Shown piece by piece: positions 8,779 through 18,040 of a DNA stretch of 64,000 nucleotides; position 1 is the first letter of the stretch, and each line of letters opens with the position of its first letter. The stretch is taken from NCBI RefSeq assembly GCF_003201875.1, contig NZ_QJKD01000020.1, positions 1 through 64,000 of the forward strand, given 5' to 3'. Under the pieces are notes generated by a model, which saw only the letters and a program-made list of their open reading frames with translations, had not been told where the DNA came from and made no database searches. Both the position numbers and the translations under genes were made by a program. This DNA comes from Hungatella effluvii (GTDB lineage: Bacteria > Bacillota > Clostridia > Lachnospirales > Lachnospiraceae).

Positions 8779-10518
8779 ATGAGAGTATTTGTCAATCACA
8801 TTGGATTCGACGAGACAGATTATAAAACTGCGGTTCTGGAGCTGGAACAGGAGGCGGCGGAGATAACCGCCTGGCTGGAGACGGACAAGGGGGAACGGCA
8901 TCACGTGGCGGTCAGCGGCCCGGAACGGATTCCGGACTGGTCGGAGGGCTGCTACTACGTCCTGGACTTTTCCGATGTCAGACGGGAGGGGCTGTACAGG
9001 CTTGCCGGTTATGCCGATGGCAAGGCATTTCGATCGGAGATCATCACGGTCACCGGCGATTTCCTGAACCTGCGCATGGTGAATGCCTCCAGAGCCTACT
9101 TAAAGGGGGAGCGGTCTTCCGGTGAGTGGTTGAAGGCCGATCGGAACGTGCCGTTTGCGGGAGCGAGAGAGGGGACTCTGGATTTACACGGAGGCTGGTA
9201 TGACGCCACCGGTGACTTTGGAATCCATCTGACCCAGCTGTCCCACACGGCTGTCTATAACCCCATGCAGTCCCTTCTGCCTTCCTATGTCTGTTTCGAT
9301 ATTGCGGACCGGATGGAAAAAGAGGAGCTAAGAGACTGCAGAATCTTAAAGAAGGAGCTTCTCGACGAGGCGTACTGGGGCGCGGATTATGCGATGAGAC
9401 TTCACCGCGAAGGCGGCGGATTTATCCGCTCGGTGGACCGGGGGGAGGCGTTTTCCGAGGAACAGCGCCGTTCGGTGGACTATGAGTATTTCCGGTTCAG
9501 CGGGCATGAAGAGGATGAAAGCTACCTGGCAGAGACCATTGAAGAGAAGCATTATGAGACGTGTATGCGAAGCGGAGCCGGACTGGCGGCCGCGGTATTG
9601 GCCTCCGCTGCCCGGCATAGCGGTGCTTCGGGTGAGTATCCCTGCGGCCGGTATCTGCAGGCGGCGGAAGAGTCCTTTCAGTATATGACGGAGCACAACG
9701 AACAGTATTCCAGCGACGGAACCTGGAATTTCCTGGACCGGTACTGTGCCCTGGCGGCGGCAGCCGAGCTGTATGAGGCCACGTGCTCTGAAAAATACTT
9801 AGAGGAGTGCAGACGATTTTTCCGCGGGATGAAGGACAGCGCTGTCTCTATGGAGCAGGGCGTCTGGTTCACGGCCAGAGAGGGAGAGCTGTATTTCCAT
9901 CCTTCCGATGAGGGATTTCCTCTCATTGCCATGATGAAATACGGCAGTCTGGAACCGGATGAAAAGCGGGGAAAAGAGGCGATGGACCTGGTGGCACAGG
10001 CGTTTGTCCACGTGCTTTCCATCAGCGGAAAACCGTTCGGATACGCGGCATTTACACAGAAGATGGGGGAGACAGAGACCAGCCGGTACTTCTTTCCTCA
10101 TGATACGAAGGCGGCGCCCTGGTGGCAGGGGGAAAACGCCAGAATCGCATCTCTGGCCGCGGCGGCACTCCGTTTTTCCTGTCTGAAGGAAGCGGCGGAA
10201 ATGTCCGGTGCGCTCCGTAAGTTTGCCGGGCACCAGCTGGACTGGATCATGGGATGCAATCCCTTCGACAGCTGTATGATCGACGGCTTCGGCAGAAACA
10301 ACATTCAGTATTTCTTTCGGAACCAGTATGATTTCATGAACAGTCCGGGGGGAATCTGCAACGGAATCACGTCGCGGGAAGCGGATGACAAGGGGCTTGA
10401 ATTTATCATGGCCCCCACCGCGGAATGTGACGACAACTGGAGATGGGCGGAGCAGTGGCTTCCCCATGCCTGCTGGTATTTAAATGCCATGGGCTGGAAA
10501 CTGAAACGGGTGAAATGA
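8779..10518 (+). CDS. Glycoside hydrolase family 9, likely intracellular glucosaminidase type
   Basis: The protein is 579 aa with no signal peptide, so it acts in the cytoplasm on imported oligosaccharide. An Ig-like CelD_N domain (about 1-95) precedes the (alpha/alpha)6 catalytic domain. GGWYDATGDFGIH holds the paired family aspartates (about Asp142 and Asp146), followed by HLTQLSHTAVYNP. WIMGCNPF and a late Glu in TAECDDNW lie where GH9 carries its general acid. DATGD rather than the DAGD of cellulases, and the HLSHLSYANY-like stretch, recall Vibrio-type GH9 enzymes of chitin and glucosamine clusters. Together with the kinase and SIS genes this favours exo-beta-glucosaminidase over cellulase. 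GH9 is well supported; the substrate is inferred. Confidence 0.85.
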   Translation: MRVFVNHIGFDETDYKTAVLELEQEAAEITAWLETDKGERHHVAVSGPERIPDWSEGCYYVLDFSDVRREGLYRLAGYADGKAFRSEIITVTGDFLNLRMVNASRAYLKGERSSGEWLKADRNVPFAGAREGTLDLHGGWYDATGDFGIHLTQLSHTAVYNPMQSLLPSYVCFDIADRMEKEELRDCRILKKELLDEAYWGADYAMRLHREGGGFIRSVDRGEAFSEEQRRSVDYEYFRFSGHEEDESYLAETIEEKHYETCMRSGAGLAAAVLASAARHSGASGEYPCGRYLQAAEESFQYMTEHNEQYSSDGTWNFLDRYCALAAAAELYEATCSEKYLEECRRFFRGMKDSAVSMEQGVWFTAREGELYFHPSDEGFPLIAMMKYGSLEPDEKRGKEAMDLVAQAFVHVLSISGKPFGYAAFTQKMGETETSRYFFPHDTKAAPWWQGENARIASLAAAALRFSCLKEAAEMSGALRKFAGHQLDWIMGCNPFDSCMIDGFGRNNIQYFFRNQYDFMNSPGGICNGITSREADDKGLEFIMAPTAECDDNWRWAEQWLPHACWYLNAMGWKLKRVK

Positions 10519-10519
10519 T

Positions 10520-12985
10520 ATGGCTTCCAAATATATTGAACGCAAACGAATATTAGTGAAAATGGAGAATATCGAGCGGTATCCTCTTTCCATCGTTCAC
10601 GCCCCCATGGGATATGGAAAGACTGTGGCGGTGCGGGAGTATTTAGAGACCACTGAGGCGGACTGCGTCTGGGTCTCCCTGGCAGGCTCGGAGGGGGAAG
10701 CCGACTATTTGTGGGCGAGACTGTGCGATGCCTTAAACGAGGTGAATGAGGAACTGGCGGCGCGGTTTTCTGCCATTGGATTTCCCTATGACTGCTTTAA
10801 AACCGACGCGCTCTTAGACGTTCTCATGGACTATGATTATAAAAACCATCTGATTCTCGTATTCGATGATTTTCACACGATTGAGGAAAACAACGTGTTT
10901 GAGCTGATAAAGGCCATTGTCCGGGAGCGGCTTTCCGGCCTTCATATCGTGCTCATCACTAGGGAACTGGCAAAACTGGACGCGGCGGATTTATACCAGA
11001 AGCAGCTGTGCTTCACTATCACGGAGAAATCCTTAAAATTCAACCGGGAAGAGGTGTTCCAGTACCTGGATTTCATGGAATGCCGGATGAGCGAGGAAGA
11101 ACGGGAGCGGGTCTACCAGATCACCGACGGATGGGAATCCATGCTTTATATCACCGCAAAGGGAATCAAGCAGGGACTTCCGGTGGGCAAGAGTGCCACT
11201 GCCGATGACATCATTGAACAAAACTTCTACCATGACTTAAGCCCGGCGGAAAAGGAGGTTCTGTGGCGGCTGTCGGTCCTGTCATCCTTTACGAAGCGCA
11301 TGGCGGCCGCAGTGCTGGATAATTCGGAGCTTTACGACGCCTTCGAAATGCTCATCAGCAAGAGTGTATTTTTCGTCTTTCATGAACCCGGCCACACGTA
11401 CCGGCTGAGAAATATATTAAGAGACTACATCTACGAGCGCGCCCTGATCGACCGGGTGGATTTTACGGAGGTTTACAGAAAGAGCGGGCAGTGGCTGCTG
11501 GCCGACGGCCAGTACTCCAAAGCCTTTGAATGCCTGTACCGGGCGGGAGAGCTGGAGGAGATTCTCTCCATTTTAAACCAGGATACCCAGAACGACAAGG
11601 GAATCTGGAGCAGCGGAAATATCCGCCAGGTGTTTGAAAAGGCCGGCAGGGAGCTGTGCTACCGGTATCCGTTCGCCTATTTAAAATATCTGCTGGCCTG
11701 TGCCATGGACAGGGAGCGCAACTACATTCCCCGGGTTAAGCTCTGCCTCGACCGGCTGGAGGAATACTGCCGCGGTTCTGAATGCAGAGACGAGATGCGG
11801 GAAATGGTTCTGGGAGAAATCTGCATGGTGCGGAGCCGGATTTCCTTTAACGACATCGCGGTCATGGCGGAATATGCCAGAAAGGGTGCGGAATATTTCG
11901 GCGGCGGCTGTTCCTGCATCGTGACCAAGGAGACGGAATTTACCTACGGGCTTCCCTGTATGCTGATGGGATACGTGAAAGAGCCGGGAAGTGTGGCGGA
12001 GGTGCGGGACGCCTTTTGCACCCAGGGGATGAGCTTTGCGGAATCTACCGACGGCTGCGGAATTGGCTGCGACTCGCTGGCTGCGTCCGAGGCGGCGCTG
12101 GAGACGGGAGCATGGGAGCAGGCGGAGCTTCACGCCTATAAGGCGTATTTTAAGGCGAAGGCGGCGGAGCAGCTGGGCATTATGATTTCTTCCAAGCTGG
12201 TGCTGGACCGTCTGAATCTGATACAGGGGAGCAGCAGGGACCGGATCCTCTCGAACAGCACGTTAAAGGACGAGGTGATCGCGGCCAACAACCCGGTTTT
12301 AAACACCACCTTTGATTTGTGCGGCGCCTATATTAACGGATGCTTAGGAAGGGTGGACAGCATTCCGGAGTGGATCAGGAGAGGGGATATCGAAAAGGGA
12401 AATTTCCTCTTTCAGGGAACCGGATTTTTCTACGTGGTCTATGGAAAATGCCTCCTGCTGGAAAAAAAATACATTGAACTGGACTCTCTCTGCGAATCCT
12501 TTTCCACCTTCTTAAAGCCGTTCCAGTACCACCTGATCCGGATTTATTTCCTGATTTATGAGTCTGTTGCGAAGAGCTATTTAGAGAGCCGCCCCAGGGG
12601 CGGGGAGATCTTGAAAGAAGCGCTTAAGCTGGCGGAGAAAGACCATCTCATCATGCCATTTGCCGAGAATACGGGCCATGTCAGGCTGATGCTGGAGGCG
12701 CTGTTAAAACGGGAAGAGAATCCCTATATCCGGGAGGTGCTGGAGGCCTGCAGGCGGTACAGCAGCCAGCTGAAGCTTTTTCACGCCTGCGAGGTATCGC
12801 TGACGGACCGGGAGCTGGAGATTTTAAAGCTGCTGGACGAGGGCTATACCCACGAGGAAATCGCCGGTGAGATCTATATTTCCATCGCCACGGTGCGGTA
12901 CCACGTCAAAAATATCTACCAGAAAATGGATGTGAACAACAAAATACTGGCGTTAAGAAAAGCGAAAGATCTAAATCTTATTTAA
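10520..12985 (+). CDS. MalT-like (LAL) LuxR-family transcriptional regulator
   Basis: The protein is 821 aa and starts one base after the GH9 stop codon. A Walker A motif (GYGKT, residues 31-35) and Walker B (LILVFDDF, 111-118) mark a STAND-type NTPase. The long middle part is helical and TPR-like. The C-terminus is a LuxR helix-turn-helix (LTDRELEILKLLDEGYTHEE, then IYISIATVRYHVKNIYQK; about 757-815). Large regulators of this kind bind an inducer, oligomerise with ATP and activate catabolic promoters, as MalT does. Its place inside the operon suggests it controls this amino-sugar locus. Confidence 0.93.
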   Translation: MASKYIERKRILVKMENIERYPLSIVHAPMGYGKTVAVREYLETTEADCVWVSLAGSEGEADYLWARLCDALNEVNEELAARFSAIGFPYDCFKTDALLDVLMDYDYKNHLILVFDDFHTIEENNVFELIKAIVRERLSGLHIVLITRELAKLDAADLYQKQLCFTITEKSLKFNREEVFQYLDFMECRMSEEERERVYQITDGWESMLYITAKGIKQGLPVGKSATADDIIEQNFYHDLSPAEKEVLWRLSVLSSFTKRMAAAVLDNSELYDAFEMLISKSVFFVFHEPGHTYRLRNILRDYIYERALIDRVDFTEVYRKSGQWLLADGQYSKAFECLYRAGELEEILSILNQDTQNDKGIWSSGNIRQVFEKAGRELCYRYPFAYLKYLLACAMDRERNYIPRVKLCLDRLEEYCRGSECRDEMREMVLGEICMVRSRISFNDIAVMAEYARKGAEYFGGGCSCIVTKETEFTYGLPCMLMGYVKEPGSVAEVRDAFCTQGMSFAESTDGCGIGCDSLAASEAALETGAWEQAELHAYKAYFKAKAAEQLGIMISSKLVLDRLNLIQGSSRDRILSNSTLKDEVIAANNPVLNTTFDLCGAYINGCLGRVDSIPEWIRRGDIEKGNFLFQGTGFFYVVYGKCLLLEKKYIELDSLCESFSTFLKPFQYHLIRIYFLIYESVAKSYLESRPRGGEILKEALKLAEKDHLIMPFAENTGHVRLMLEALLKREENPYIREVLEACRRYSSQLKLFHACEVSLTDRELEILKLLDEGYTHEEIAGEIYISIATVRYHVKNIYQKMDVNNKILALRKAKDLNLI

Positions 12986-13002
12986 TAAAGGAGAAACCCA
13001 TT

Positions 13003-14079
13003 ATGGAGAGCAATGCGCATATTGTAGAATACTGGAAGACACAGCCGGAGGTCCTGGAGGCGTGTTTAAAGAACAGCCTGCCGCTTACGGAGAACTTCGT
13101 AAAGCTGTATAAGAAGGTCAGCCCGACCCACTTATATCTGGTGGGAAGCGGCACTTCCTTAAATGCGGAGGAAACGGCAGTCTCCTTTATGAAAGAGATG
13201 CTGGATATCGATGTGATTTCCATGCCGTCGTCCTACGTACATAATATCCGCGGAGAACGGCCGCTGCTGGTGTTTCTGTCTCAGGGCGGTTCCTCGACCA
13301 ACACCTTAAAGGCGATGGAGGAGATGGCGGCATATCCGTATATTACGGTTACAGGGGAAGAGACGTGCGAGATCGCGGCGCGAAGCCCTCACCACATGAT
13401 TATCGGATGCGGGGAAGAGCCGGTAGGACCGAAGACTGTGGGCTATACGGCGTCGGTCATGATCCTGTACTTGATGGCCATGGAGGCGGCGAGGGCCGTC
13501 GGGATCATAGGGGAAGAGAAATACGCTGCTGTCCGCGCCGGACTTTTAGCAGGGATTTCCCATATGCGGTACAATATGGAGGCCATTTCCGGATGGGCGG
13601 CCGATCATAGGGAGAAGCTTAAGGAGATTGAAAAGTACATCTTTATCGGCCATGGAACGGGAGCGGCCGCATTAAAGGAAGGCTGCCTAAAGGTTTTGGA
13701 AACCATTAAATATCCCGCATTCAGCTATGAGTTTGAGGAGTATTTACACGGTCCGATCCTCGCGGTGGACGATCACACGGGGGCATTTCTCTTTCTCTCA
13801 GGAAAGCTGGGAGAGCGGGAGCGTTTCAAGCGGCTGGCAGAGTGTCAGAGCAAGTACTCCGAATACACCTTCCTGATTACCGACGAGGAGGGGGATTCAG
13901 ACGAAAAGACGTTAAGGATCAGAAAGACGGGAGCCATGTATACGGAAGTCTTCGAAATCGTGGTGATTCCCCAGTACCTTGCCGCTGTGGTCCAGGGATA
14001 TCTGGGAATCGTGGACGGTTCGCCCCTGTACGACGAGTATACAGCGCTCTGTCCAACAAAATACAGGAATGGTAAATAA
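13003..14079 (+). CDS. SIS-domain sugar-phosphate isomerase/deaminase
   Basis: The protein is 358 aa with two tandem SIS domains. The first has VGSGTSLNAEETAVSF and FLSQGGSSTNT, the phosphosugar-binding Ser/Thr loop. The second has FIGHGTGAAALKEG and EEYLHGP (about 245-251), the counterpart of the ELKHGP motif of the GlmS isomerase half. There is no N-terminal glutaminase domain, so it is not GlmS. Proteins of this build act as glucosamine-6-phosphate deaminases (NagB-II/AgaS type), giving fructose-6-phosphate and ammonia. This fits between the glycosidase and the kinase. It could instead act on another amino-sugar phosphate. The start has AAAGGAG upstream. Confidence 0.85.
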   Translation: MESNAHIVEYWKTQPEVLEACLKNSLPLTENFVKLYKKVSPTHLYLVGSGTSLNAEETAVSFMKEMLDIDVISMPSSYVHNIRGERPLLVFLSQGGSSTNTLKAMEEMAAYPYITVTGEETCEIAARSPHHMIIGCGEEPVGPKTVGYTASVMILYLMAMEAARAVGIIGEEKYAAVRAGLLAGISHMRYNMEAISGWAADHREKLKEIEKYIFIGHGTGAAALKEGCLKVLETIKYPAFSYEFEEYLHGPILAVDDHTGAFLFLSGKLGERERFKRLAECQSKYSEYTFLITDEEGDSDEKTLRIRKTGAMYTEVFEIVVIPQYLAAVVQGYLGIVDGSPLYDEYTALCPTKYRNGK

Positions 14080-14088
14080 GGTGACGAT

Positions 14089-15039
14089 ATGGATTACGTA
14101 TTAGGAATTGACTCTGGGGGAACAAAATTTCTTGTGAAAGCGGTGGGAATGGACGGAAAGGAACTGGCGGAGTACGAAGGGCATCCGGCGGGGCTGTACC
14201 GCTTTTCCAGAAATGAGGCGGTTCGCACCATTCAGGACAATTTGGAATGGTGCATCGGTCAGGCCGGGCTGGTTAAAGCGGACTGCCGGGCGATCGTCTG
14301 CGGGACCACCGGCATTGACAGCGAAGAGGACCGGCAGGAGGTGGAGGAGATCTACCGTCTGCTTCCTGGATTTTCCTGTTCCGCCCTGTGTGTCAATGAT
14401 GCCGAGGTGGCCCTCTATGCGGTGACCGGAGGAACGGGCGTCGTAGTAATCTCAGGAACCGGCTCCATCGCATTTGGGCGGAATGGCGGCGGCAGGACGG
14501 AGCGCAGCGGCGGATGGCCTCCCTGCATCTTCGGGGACGAGGGCTCCGGCGCATGGCTGAATCTGAAAGCGCTGGAGTACATGAGCCGCGTCCTGGATGG
14601 AAGGAAAGAGCGAACGCTGCTCTACGACCTGCTGAATCAGGAACTTGGAATCAGCGGGCCAAAGGATTTAATCCGCATCTGCCAGAGAATCGAACGGGAG
14701 AACACCGGCTTTTTAAAACTGGGACCAATTGTGATGAAGGCGCTGCGGGAAGGCGATGAAAATGCCGGAGAAATCACCCGCACCGAGGCGGATCTGACCT
14801 TTGAACTGGCGGATTCGGTGGTGCAGAAGCTTGAAATCTGGCGGGAACCGGAGTTCACAGTCGGAGCATGGGGGAGCGCTATCGTGAAAAATCCGTATCA
14901 TTTTGAACTCTTTAAGGAACGGTTTCTGGAGAAATACTCTAATGTGACGGTGACGGTGGCGGTTCGGGACGCGGCATACGGGGCATGCAGGATTGCCCTC
15001 GATATTCTGGGCGGTGAAACCGGAATTTACCGGTTTTAG
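14089..15039 (+). CDS. BadF/BadG/BcrA/BcrD-family ATPase, likely amino-sugar kinase
   Basis: The protein is 316 aa with an ASKHA (actin-like) ATPase fold. The phosphate-1 loop is GIDSGGTKF (residues 5-13), and the second phosphate and adenosine regions are GTGSIAFG (123-130) and FGDEGSGAWL. This subfamily includes N-acetylglucosamine and glucosamine kinases, which phosphorylate the sugar at C6. It would supply the substrate of the SIS protein encoded nine bases upstream. The oxygen-sensitive dehydratase activators in the same superfamily carry iron-sulfur cysteines, which are not visible here, so a kinase is the better reading. Confidence 0.85.
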   Translation: MDYVLGIDSGGTKFLVKAVGMDGKELAEYEGHPAGLYRFSRNEAVRTIQDNLEWCIGQAGLVKADCRAIVCGTTGIDSEEDRQEVEEIYRLLPGFSCSALCVNDAEVALYAVTGGTGVVVISGTGSIAFGRNGGGRTERSGGWPPCIFGDEGSGAWLNLKALEYMSRVLDGRKERTLLYDLLNQELGISGPKDLIRICQRIERENTGFLKLGPIVMKALREGDENAGEITRTEADLTFELADSVVQKLEIWREPEFTVGAWGSAIVKNPYHFELFKERFLEKYSNVTVTVAVRDAAYGACRIALDILGGETGIYRF

Positions 15040-15048
15040 GAGGCGGCT

Positions 15049-16314
15049 ATGAAGAAGAATCCATGGTTTCGTTTTCTGATCCTCCAGTGCTGCGCCGTGA
15101 CCGTCAGCGTGTCCCAGCTAAAGGTCGCGGCAGTTATGGAGCAGGTGGCCCAGGGCTTTTCCATCTCCATGGGCGCTGCCGCCGGACTGATGTCATTTTT
15201 CACGGTTGCCGGCATCGTGCTGGCGATACCCGGAGCGGCTCTGATGGAGCGGATGGGAGCAAAGCGCCTCCTGCTCCTTTTAATGGCCTGTCTGTTTGCC
15301 GGAAATGCAGTGGGGGCCGCGGCAGGGTCCTATCCCCTGCTGATGGCCGGAAGGCTGCTGGAAGGCGTGGCTTACGCCATGATCATCATGGTTGGCATCG
15401 ATCTGATCAACACCTGGTTTCCCCACGGCGGCGCGGGAACCGCCACGGGAATTTTCAATACATTTGCAGCGGTAGGCAATTTTATCACGCTGAACGGCGC
15501 GCTGATGGTAGTTAAGAGATGGAATGTGAGGACGCTGTGGTGGATCGGCGCGGCGCTGGCGGCTGTGGATTTTATACTGGTTTTGGCGTTTATACCAGAT
15601 GAAGAGCGAATTCCGGCTGAAAAGCGAATTCCGGACGAAAGGCATATCCTGGCTGAAAAGCCAATTTGGGACCGATGCAGGAACCGGGAGAGAGGCAGCA
15701 ATGCGTCCGCGTCTTCCACGGGAGCTATGGTGCGTGAAGCGTTTCGGGACAAGCGTCTCATGAGCCTGGGCGCAGCTCAGATGCTTATGGCGTTTATCCT
15801 GTTTGGATTTATAACCTGTTATCCGCTGCTTTTTACCGGCTACTACCATCTGGCGCCGGAGAAGGCCAACTTCTATTCCAGCCTGAATGGCCTGTTCGGC
15901 ATTCCGGCCTGTATCGTATGTGGAATTCTGGCGGAAAAGACCGGAAATCCCTGCCGCGCGGCCATGGCCGGAGCCGTGGGAACCGTTATTGCCGGATTCA
16001 CCATGCTGATCCTGACACCCGGAACGTACGTGGTTCATGTGCTGGCCAGCGCTGTATTCCCAGGCGGACTTGTGATGACCTCCATCTTCTGCATGGTGCC
16101 CGCCATCGCAAAGCGAAAGGAGTCAGTTGGCTACTATATGGCGGTTGTAAACCTGTTGTACTACACGGGGGTATTTTTTGCAACGCCGGTTATGGTGAAA
16201 CTCATGGAAGTATCATGGCCGGCGGCAGCCGGAACCGTTGCGGTCATGGCGGCGGCATCGCTCGTTTTTTTATGGCGCTGTGCGGCGGAAGAAAGGGCGG
16301 CAGGAAGATCCTGA
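15049..16314 (+). CDS. MFS transporter
   Basis: The protein is 421 aa with about 12 membrane helices and AGGAGG upstream of the ATG. The loop after helix 2 contains ERMGAKRLLLLL, a form of the MFS motif A. The general look is of the CynX/NimT or oxalate-formate group, which carries small anions or acids. The central cytoplasmic loop holds an imperfect repeat (DEERIPAEKRIPDERHILAE), which is not a family feature. It lies nine bases after the kinase gene and is probably the last gene of the sugar operon. It may bring in or release a related compound. Substrate unknown. Confidence 0.82.
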   Translation: MKKNPWFRFLILQCCAVTVSVSQLKVAAVMEQVAQGFSISMGAAAGLMSFFTVAGIVLAIPGAALMERMGAKRLLLLLMACLFAGNAVGAAAGSYPLLMAGRLLEGVAYAMIIMVGIDLINTWFPHGGAGTATGIFNTFAAVGNFITLNGALMVVKRWNVRTLWWIGAALAAVDFILVLAFIPDEERIPAEKRIPDERHILAEKPIWDRCRNRERGSNASASSTGAMVREAFRDKRLMSLGAAQMLMAFILFGFITCYPLLFTGYYHLAPEKANFYSSLNGLFGIPACIVCGILAEKTGNPCRAAMAGAVGTVIAGFTMLILTPGTYVVHVLASAVFPGGLVMTSIFCMVPAIAKRKESVGYYMAVVNLLYYTGVFFATPVMVKLMEVSWPAAAGTVAVMAAASLVFLWRCAAEERAAGRS

Positions 16315-16321
16315 AATAGAG

Positions 16322-16351
16322 TTGACAGCTGATTCTGTATACGATTATAAT
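16322..16351 (+). promoter_or_regulatory. Sigma-A promoter of dgt
   Basis: TTGACA (16322-16327) is followed after 18 bases by TATAAT (16346-16351). It is a perfect -35 and -10 pair and starts a leader of about 140 bases before the dgt start codon. Confidence 0.75.
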
Positions 16352-16400
16352 AAGTGCAGAAAAAGGTTCATTTCGGAAACGTGAAATGAAGTTGGAAATC

Positions 16401-16435
16401 GTAACAGTTCAGACATCTGCCGTCTGAACTGTTAC
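16401..16435 (+). promoter_or_regulatory. 14-bp perfect hairpin in the dgt leader
   Basis: GTAACAGTTCAGAC pairs perfectly with GTCTGAACTGTTAC across a seven-base loop. No T-run follows, so this is not a terminator on its own. It is either an RNA structure in the leader or a double-stranded operator. Confidence 0.6.
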
Positions 16436-16451
16436 GGAAAATCAACAAAAA

Positions 16452-16487
16452 TAGTCACTGAGCCTGTCGGCGGGTGGCTATTTTTTT
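16452..16487 (+). terminator. Terminator directly before the dgt ribosome site
   Basis: TAGTCAC pairs with GTGGCTA (one G-T pair) and seven T follow at once. AGGAGG of dgt starts at the next base. Since a strong promoter lies upstream, this looks like an attenuator rather than only the end of the sugar operon. Confidence 0.65.
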
Positions 16488-16499
16488 AGGAGGTATACC

Positions 16500-17927
16500 A
16501 TGGAATGGAGCACACTGTTATGTGAGGACAGAATCAGAAGTCTGGTGAAGAGACCGACGGGAACGGATTTAAGGACGGAGTTTGAAAAAGATTACCACCG
16601 CATCATCGGAAGCGCGTCATTTCGTCGCCTGCAGGATAAGACGCAGGTATTTCCGCTGGACCGAAGCGACTTTATCAGGACCAGACTGACGCATTCGCTG
16701 GAGGTATCGTCATTTGCAAAGTCGCTGGGGCAGAACATCTCCGCCAGCATCCGGACCGTGATTAAGGACGAGTCGTTTCTGCCGGAGCATGCACTGGCCA
16801 TGTGCGATATTTTACAGTGTGCCGGGTTGATTCACGATATTGGAAATCCGCCTTTCGGTCACTTTGGAGAGACCGCCATTCAGGACTGGTTTAAGAGGAG
16901 GCTTCCGGAGCTGCGCTTTCAGAGGAGCGGAGAGGAGGAGGCGCGGCCGCTTAGCGAGGTGCTGAACCGCCAGATGGTGGAAGATTTCTATCATTTTGAG
17001 GGAAATACCCAGGCGCTCCGGGTGGTGACCAAACTGCATTTCCTGGTGGACGAGCACGGCATGAATTTAACGAAGGCGCTTCTGGCTTCTATCATAAAGT
17101 ATCCGGGATCGTCTCTGGAGGTGGATAAGCACAGCGGAAATATCAAGACCAAGAAGATGGGGTATTTCTACGCTGACCGGGAAGCATTTGACGATATTCA
17201 GGCTTCCTGCGGGACGAACGGGGCCAGACATCCGCTGGCATTTATTCTGGAGGCGGCCGACGATATCGCCTATGCCACCGCGGATATTGAGGATGCGGTG
17301 AAGAAGAACTGCCTGACCTTCGAGCAGCTGGTCCGGGAGCTGACGGAGTATAAAAAAGAGTGTCAGAATGAACGGTACCGCGATATGGTGTCATGGCTGA
17401 CGGACAAATACAACCGGGCCGTGAGCAAGGGCTACAGCCGCCCGGATTTATATGCGGTCCAGAACTGGGTGGTCACCATGCAGGGGCAGATGATCGGCGG
17501 GGCCACGGAAGGCTTTACCAACAATTATCAAGAGATTATGGCGGGAACGTATAAGAAGGAGCTGACCGCGGGAACGGATGCGCAGCTTCTCATGGAGGCG
17601 TTGGGAGACATCGCCTACCGGTATGCGTTCGTGTCCAAACCGATCCTGAAGCTGGAAATTGCGGCGGAGACTATTTTCAATTTCCTCCTGGATAAGTTTG
17701 TAGATGCAGTGCTTTATTTTGATACGGTAAGAAAGCAGAGCGCGGTACAGGAGAAACTGGTCTCGCTCATCTCCGATAATTACAAGAAGCTGTATTTTAT
17801 TTGTTCGGCTGGGAAGAGCGAGGAGGAGAAGCTGTATCTGAGACTTCTGCTGGTTACCGATTATGTGTGCGGGATGACGGACAGTTATGCGAAGGACTTG
17901 TATCAGGAGTTGAATGGGATTGCGTAA
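16500..17927 (+). CDS. dgt: Deoxyguanosinetriphosphate triphosphohydrolase family protein
   Basis: The protein is 475 aa with AGGAGG seven bases before the ATG. It is an HD-domain dNTPase. FRRLQDKTQVFPLDRSDF and RTRLTHSLEVSS give the first metal histidine (about His65). LIHDIGNPPFGHFGE gives the HD pair (about His112-Asp113) and the conserved substrate loop. The family splits dGTP, or other dNTPs, to the deoxynucleoside and tripolyphosphate, which controls dNTP pools and may limit phage. Its leader contains a promoter, a long hairpin and a terminator, so expression is probably regulated by read-through. Confidence 0.93.
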   Translation: MEWSTLLCEDRIRSLVKRPTGTDLRTEFEKDYHRIIGSASFRRLQDKTQVFPLDRSDFIRTRLTHSLEVSSFAKSLGQNISASIRTVIKDESFLPEHALAMCDILQCAGLIHDIGNPPFGHFGETAIQDWFKRRLPELRFQRSGEEEARPLSEVLNRQMVEDFYHFEGNTQALRVVTKLHFLVDEHGMNLTKALLASIIKYPGSSLEVDKHSGNIKTKKMGYFYADREAFDDIQASCGTNGARHPLAFILEAADDIAYATADIEDAVKKNCLTFEQLVRELTEYKKECQNERYRDMVSWLTDKYNRAVSKGYSRPDLYAVQNWVVTMQGQMIGGATEGFTNNYQEIMAGTYKKELTAGTDAQLLMEALGDIAYRYAFVSKPILKLEIAAETIFNFLLDKFVDAVLYFDTVRKQSAVQEKLVSLISDNYKKLYFICSAGKSEEEKLYLRLLLVTDYVCGMTDSYAKDLYQELNGIA

Positions 17928-17975
17928 AAAGCAGGGACTAAAGCAGGGACTGAATCCAAAAAGTCCTTGCTTTTT
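17926..17975 (+). terminator. Terminator after dgt
   Basis: AAAAAGCAGGGACT pairs with AGTCCTTGCTTTTT and ends in a T-run. The stem starts inside the dgt stop codon. Confidence 0.75.
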
Positions 17976-18040
17976 CCCATCATATCATGTATGATGAAAA
18001 AAATAATTCTTATGAAAGAAGATTAGAAGGAGTGTAGTGT

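Noticed and set aside
9799..10467. 222-codon minus-strand frame
   Set aside because: It lies wholly antisense to the GH9 gene; long antisense frames are expected in GC-richer coding sequence, and there is no ribosome site.
8779..10518. Calling the GH9 protein a secreted cellulase
   Set aside because: No signal peptide or carbohydrate-binding module, and amino-sugar kinase and SIS genes follow; an intracellular oligosaccharide enzyme fits better.
15600..15670. Internal repeat in the MFS loop (EERIPAEKRIPDERHILAE) as a functional motif
   Set aside because: It is a short imperfect duplication in a variable cytoplasmic loop; I see no evidence for function beyond local slippage.
15280..16038. 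252-codon minus-strand frame opposite the MFS gene
   Set aside because: Low-complexity His/Gln/Arg-rich product typical of a shadow frame; the plus-strand transporter accounts for the sequence.
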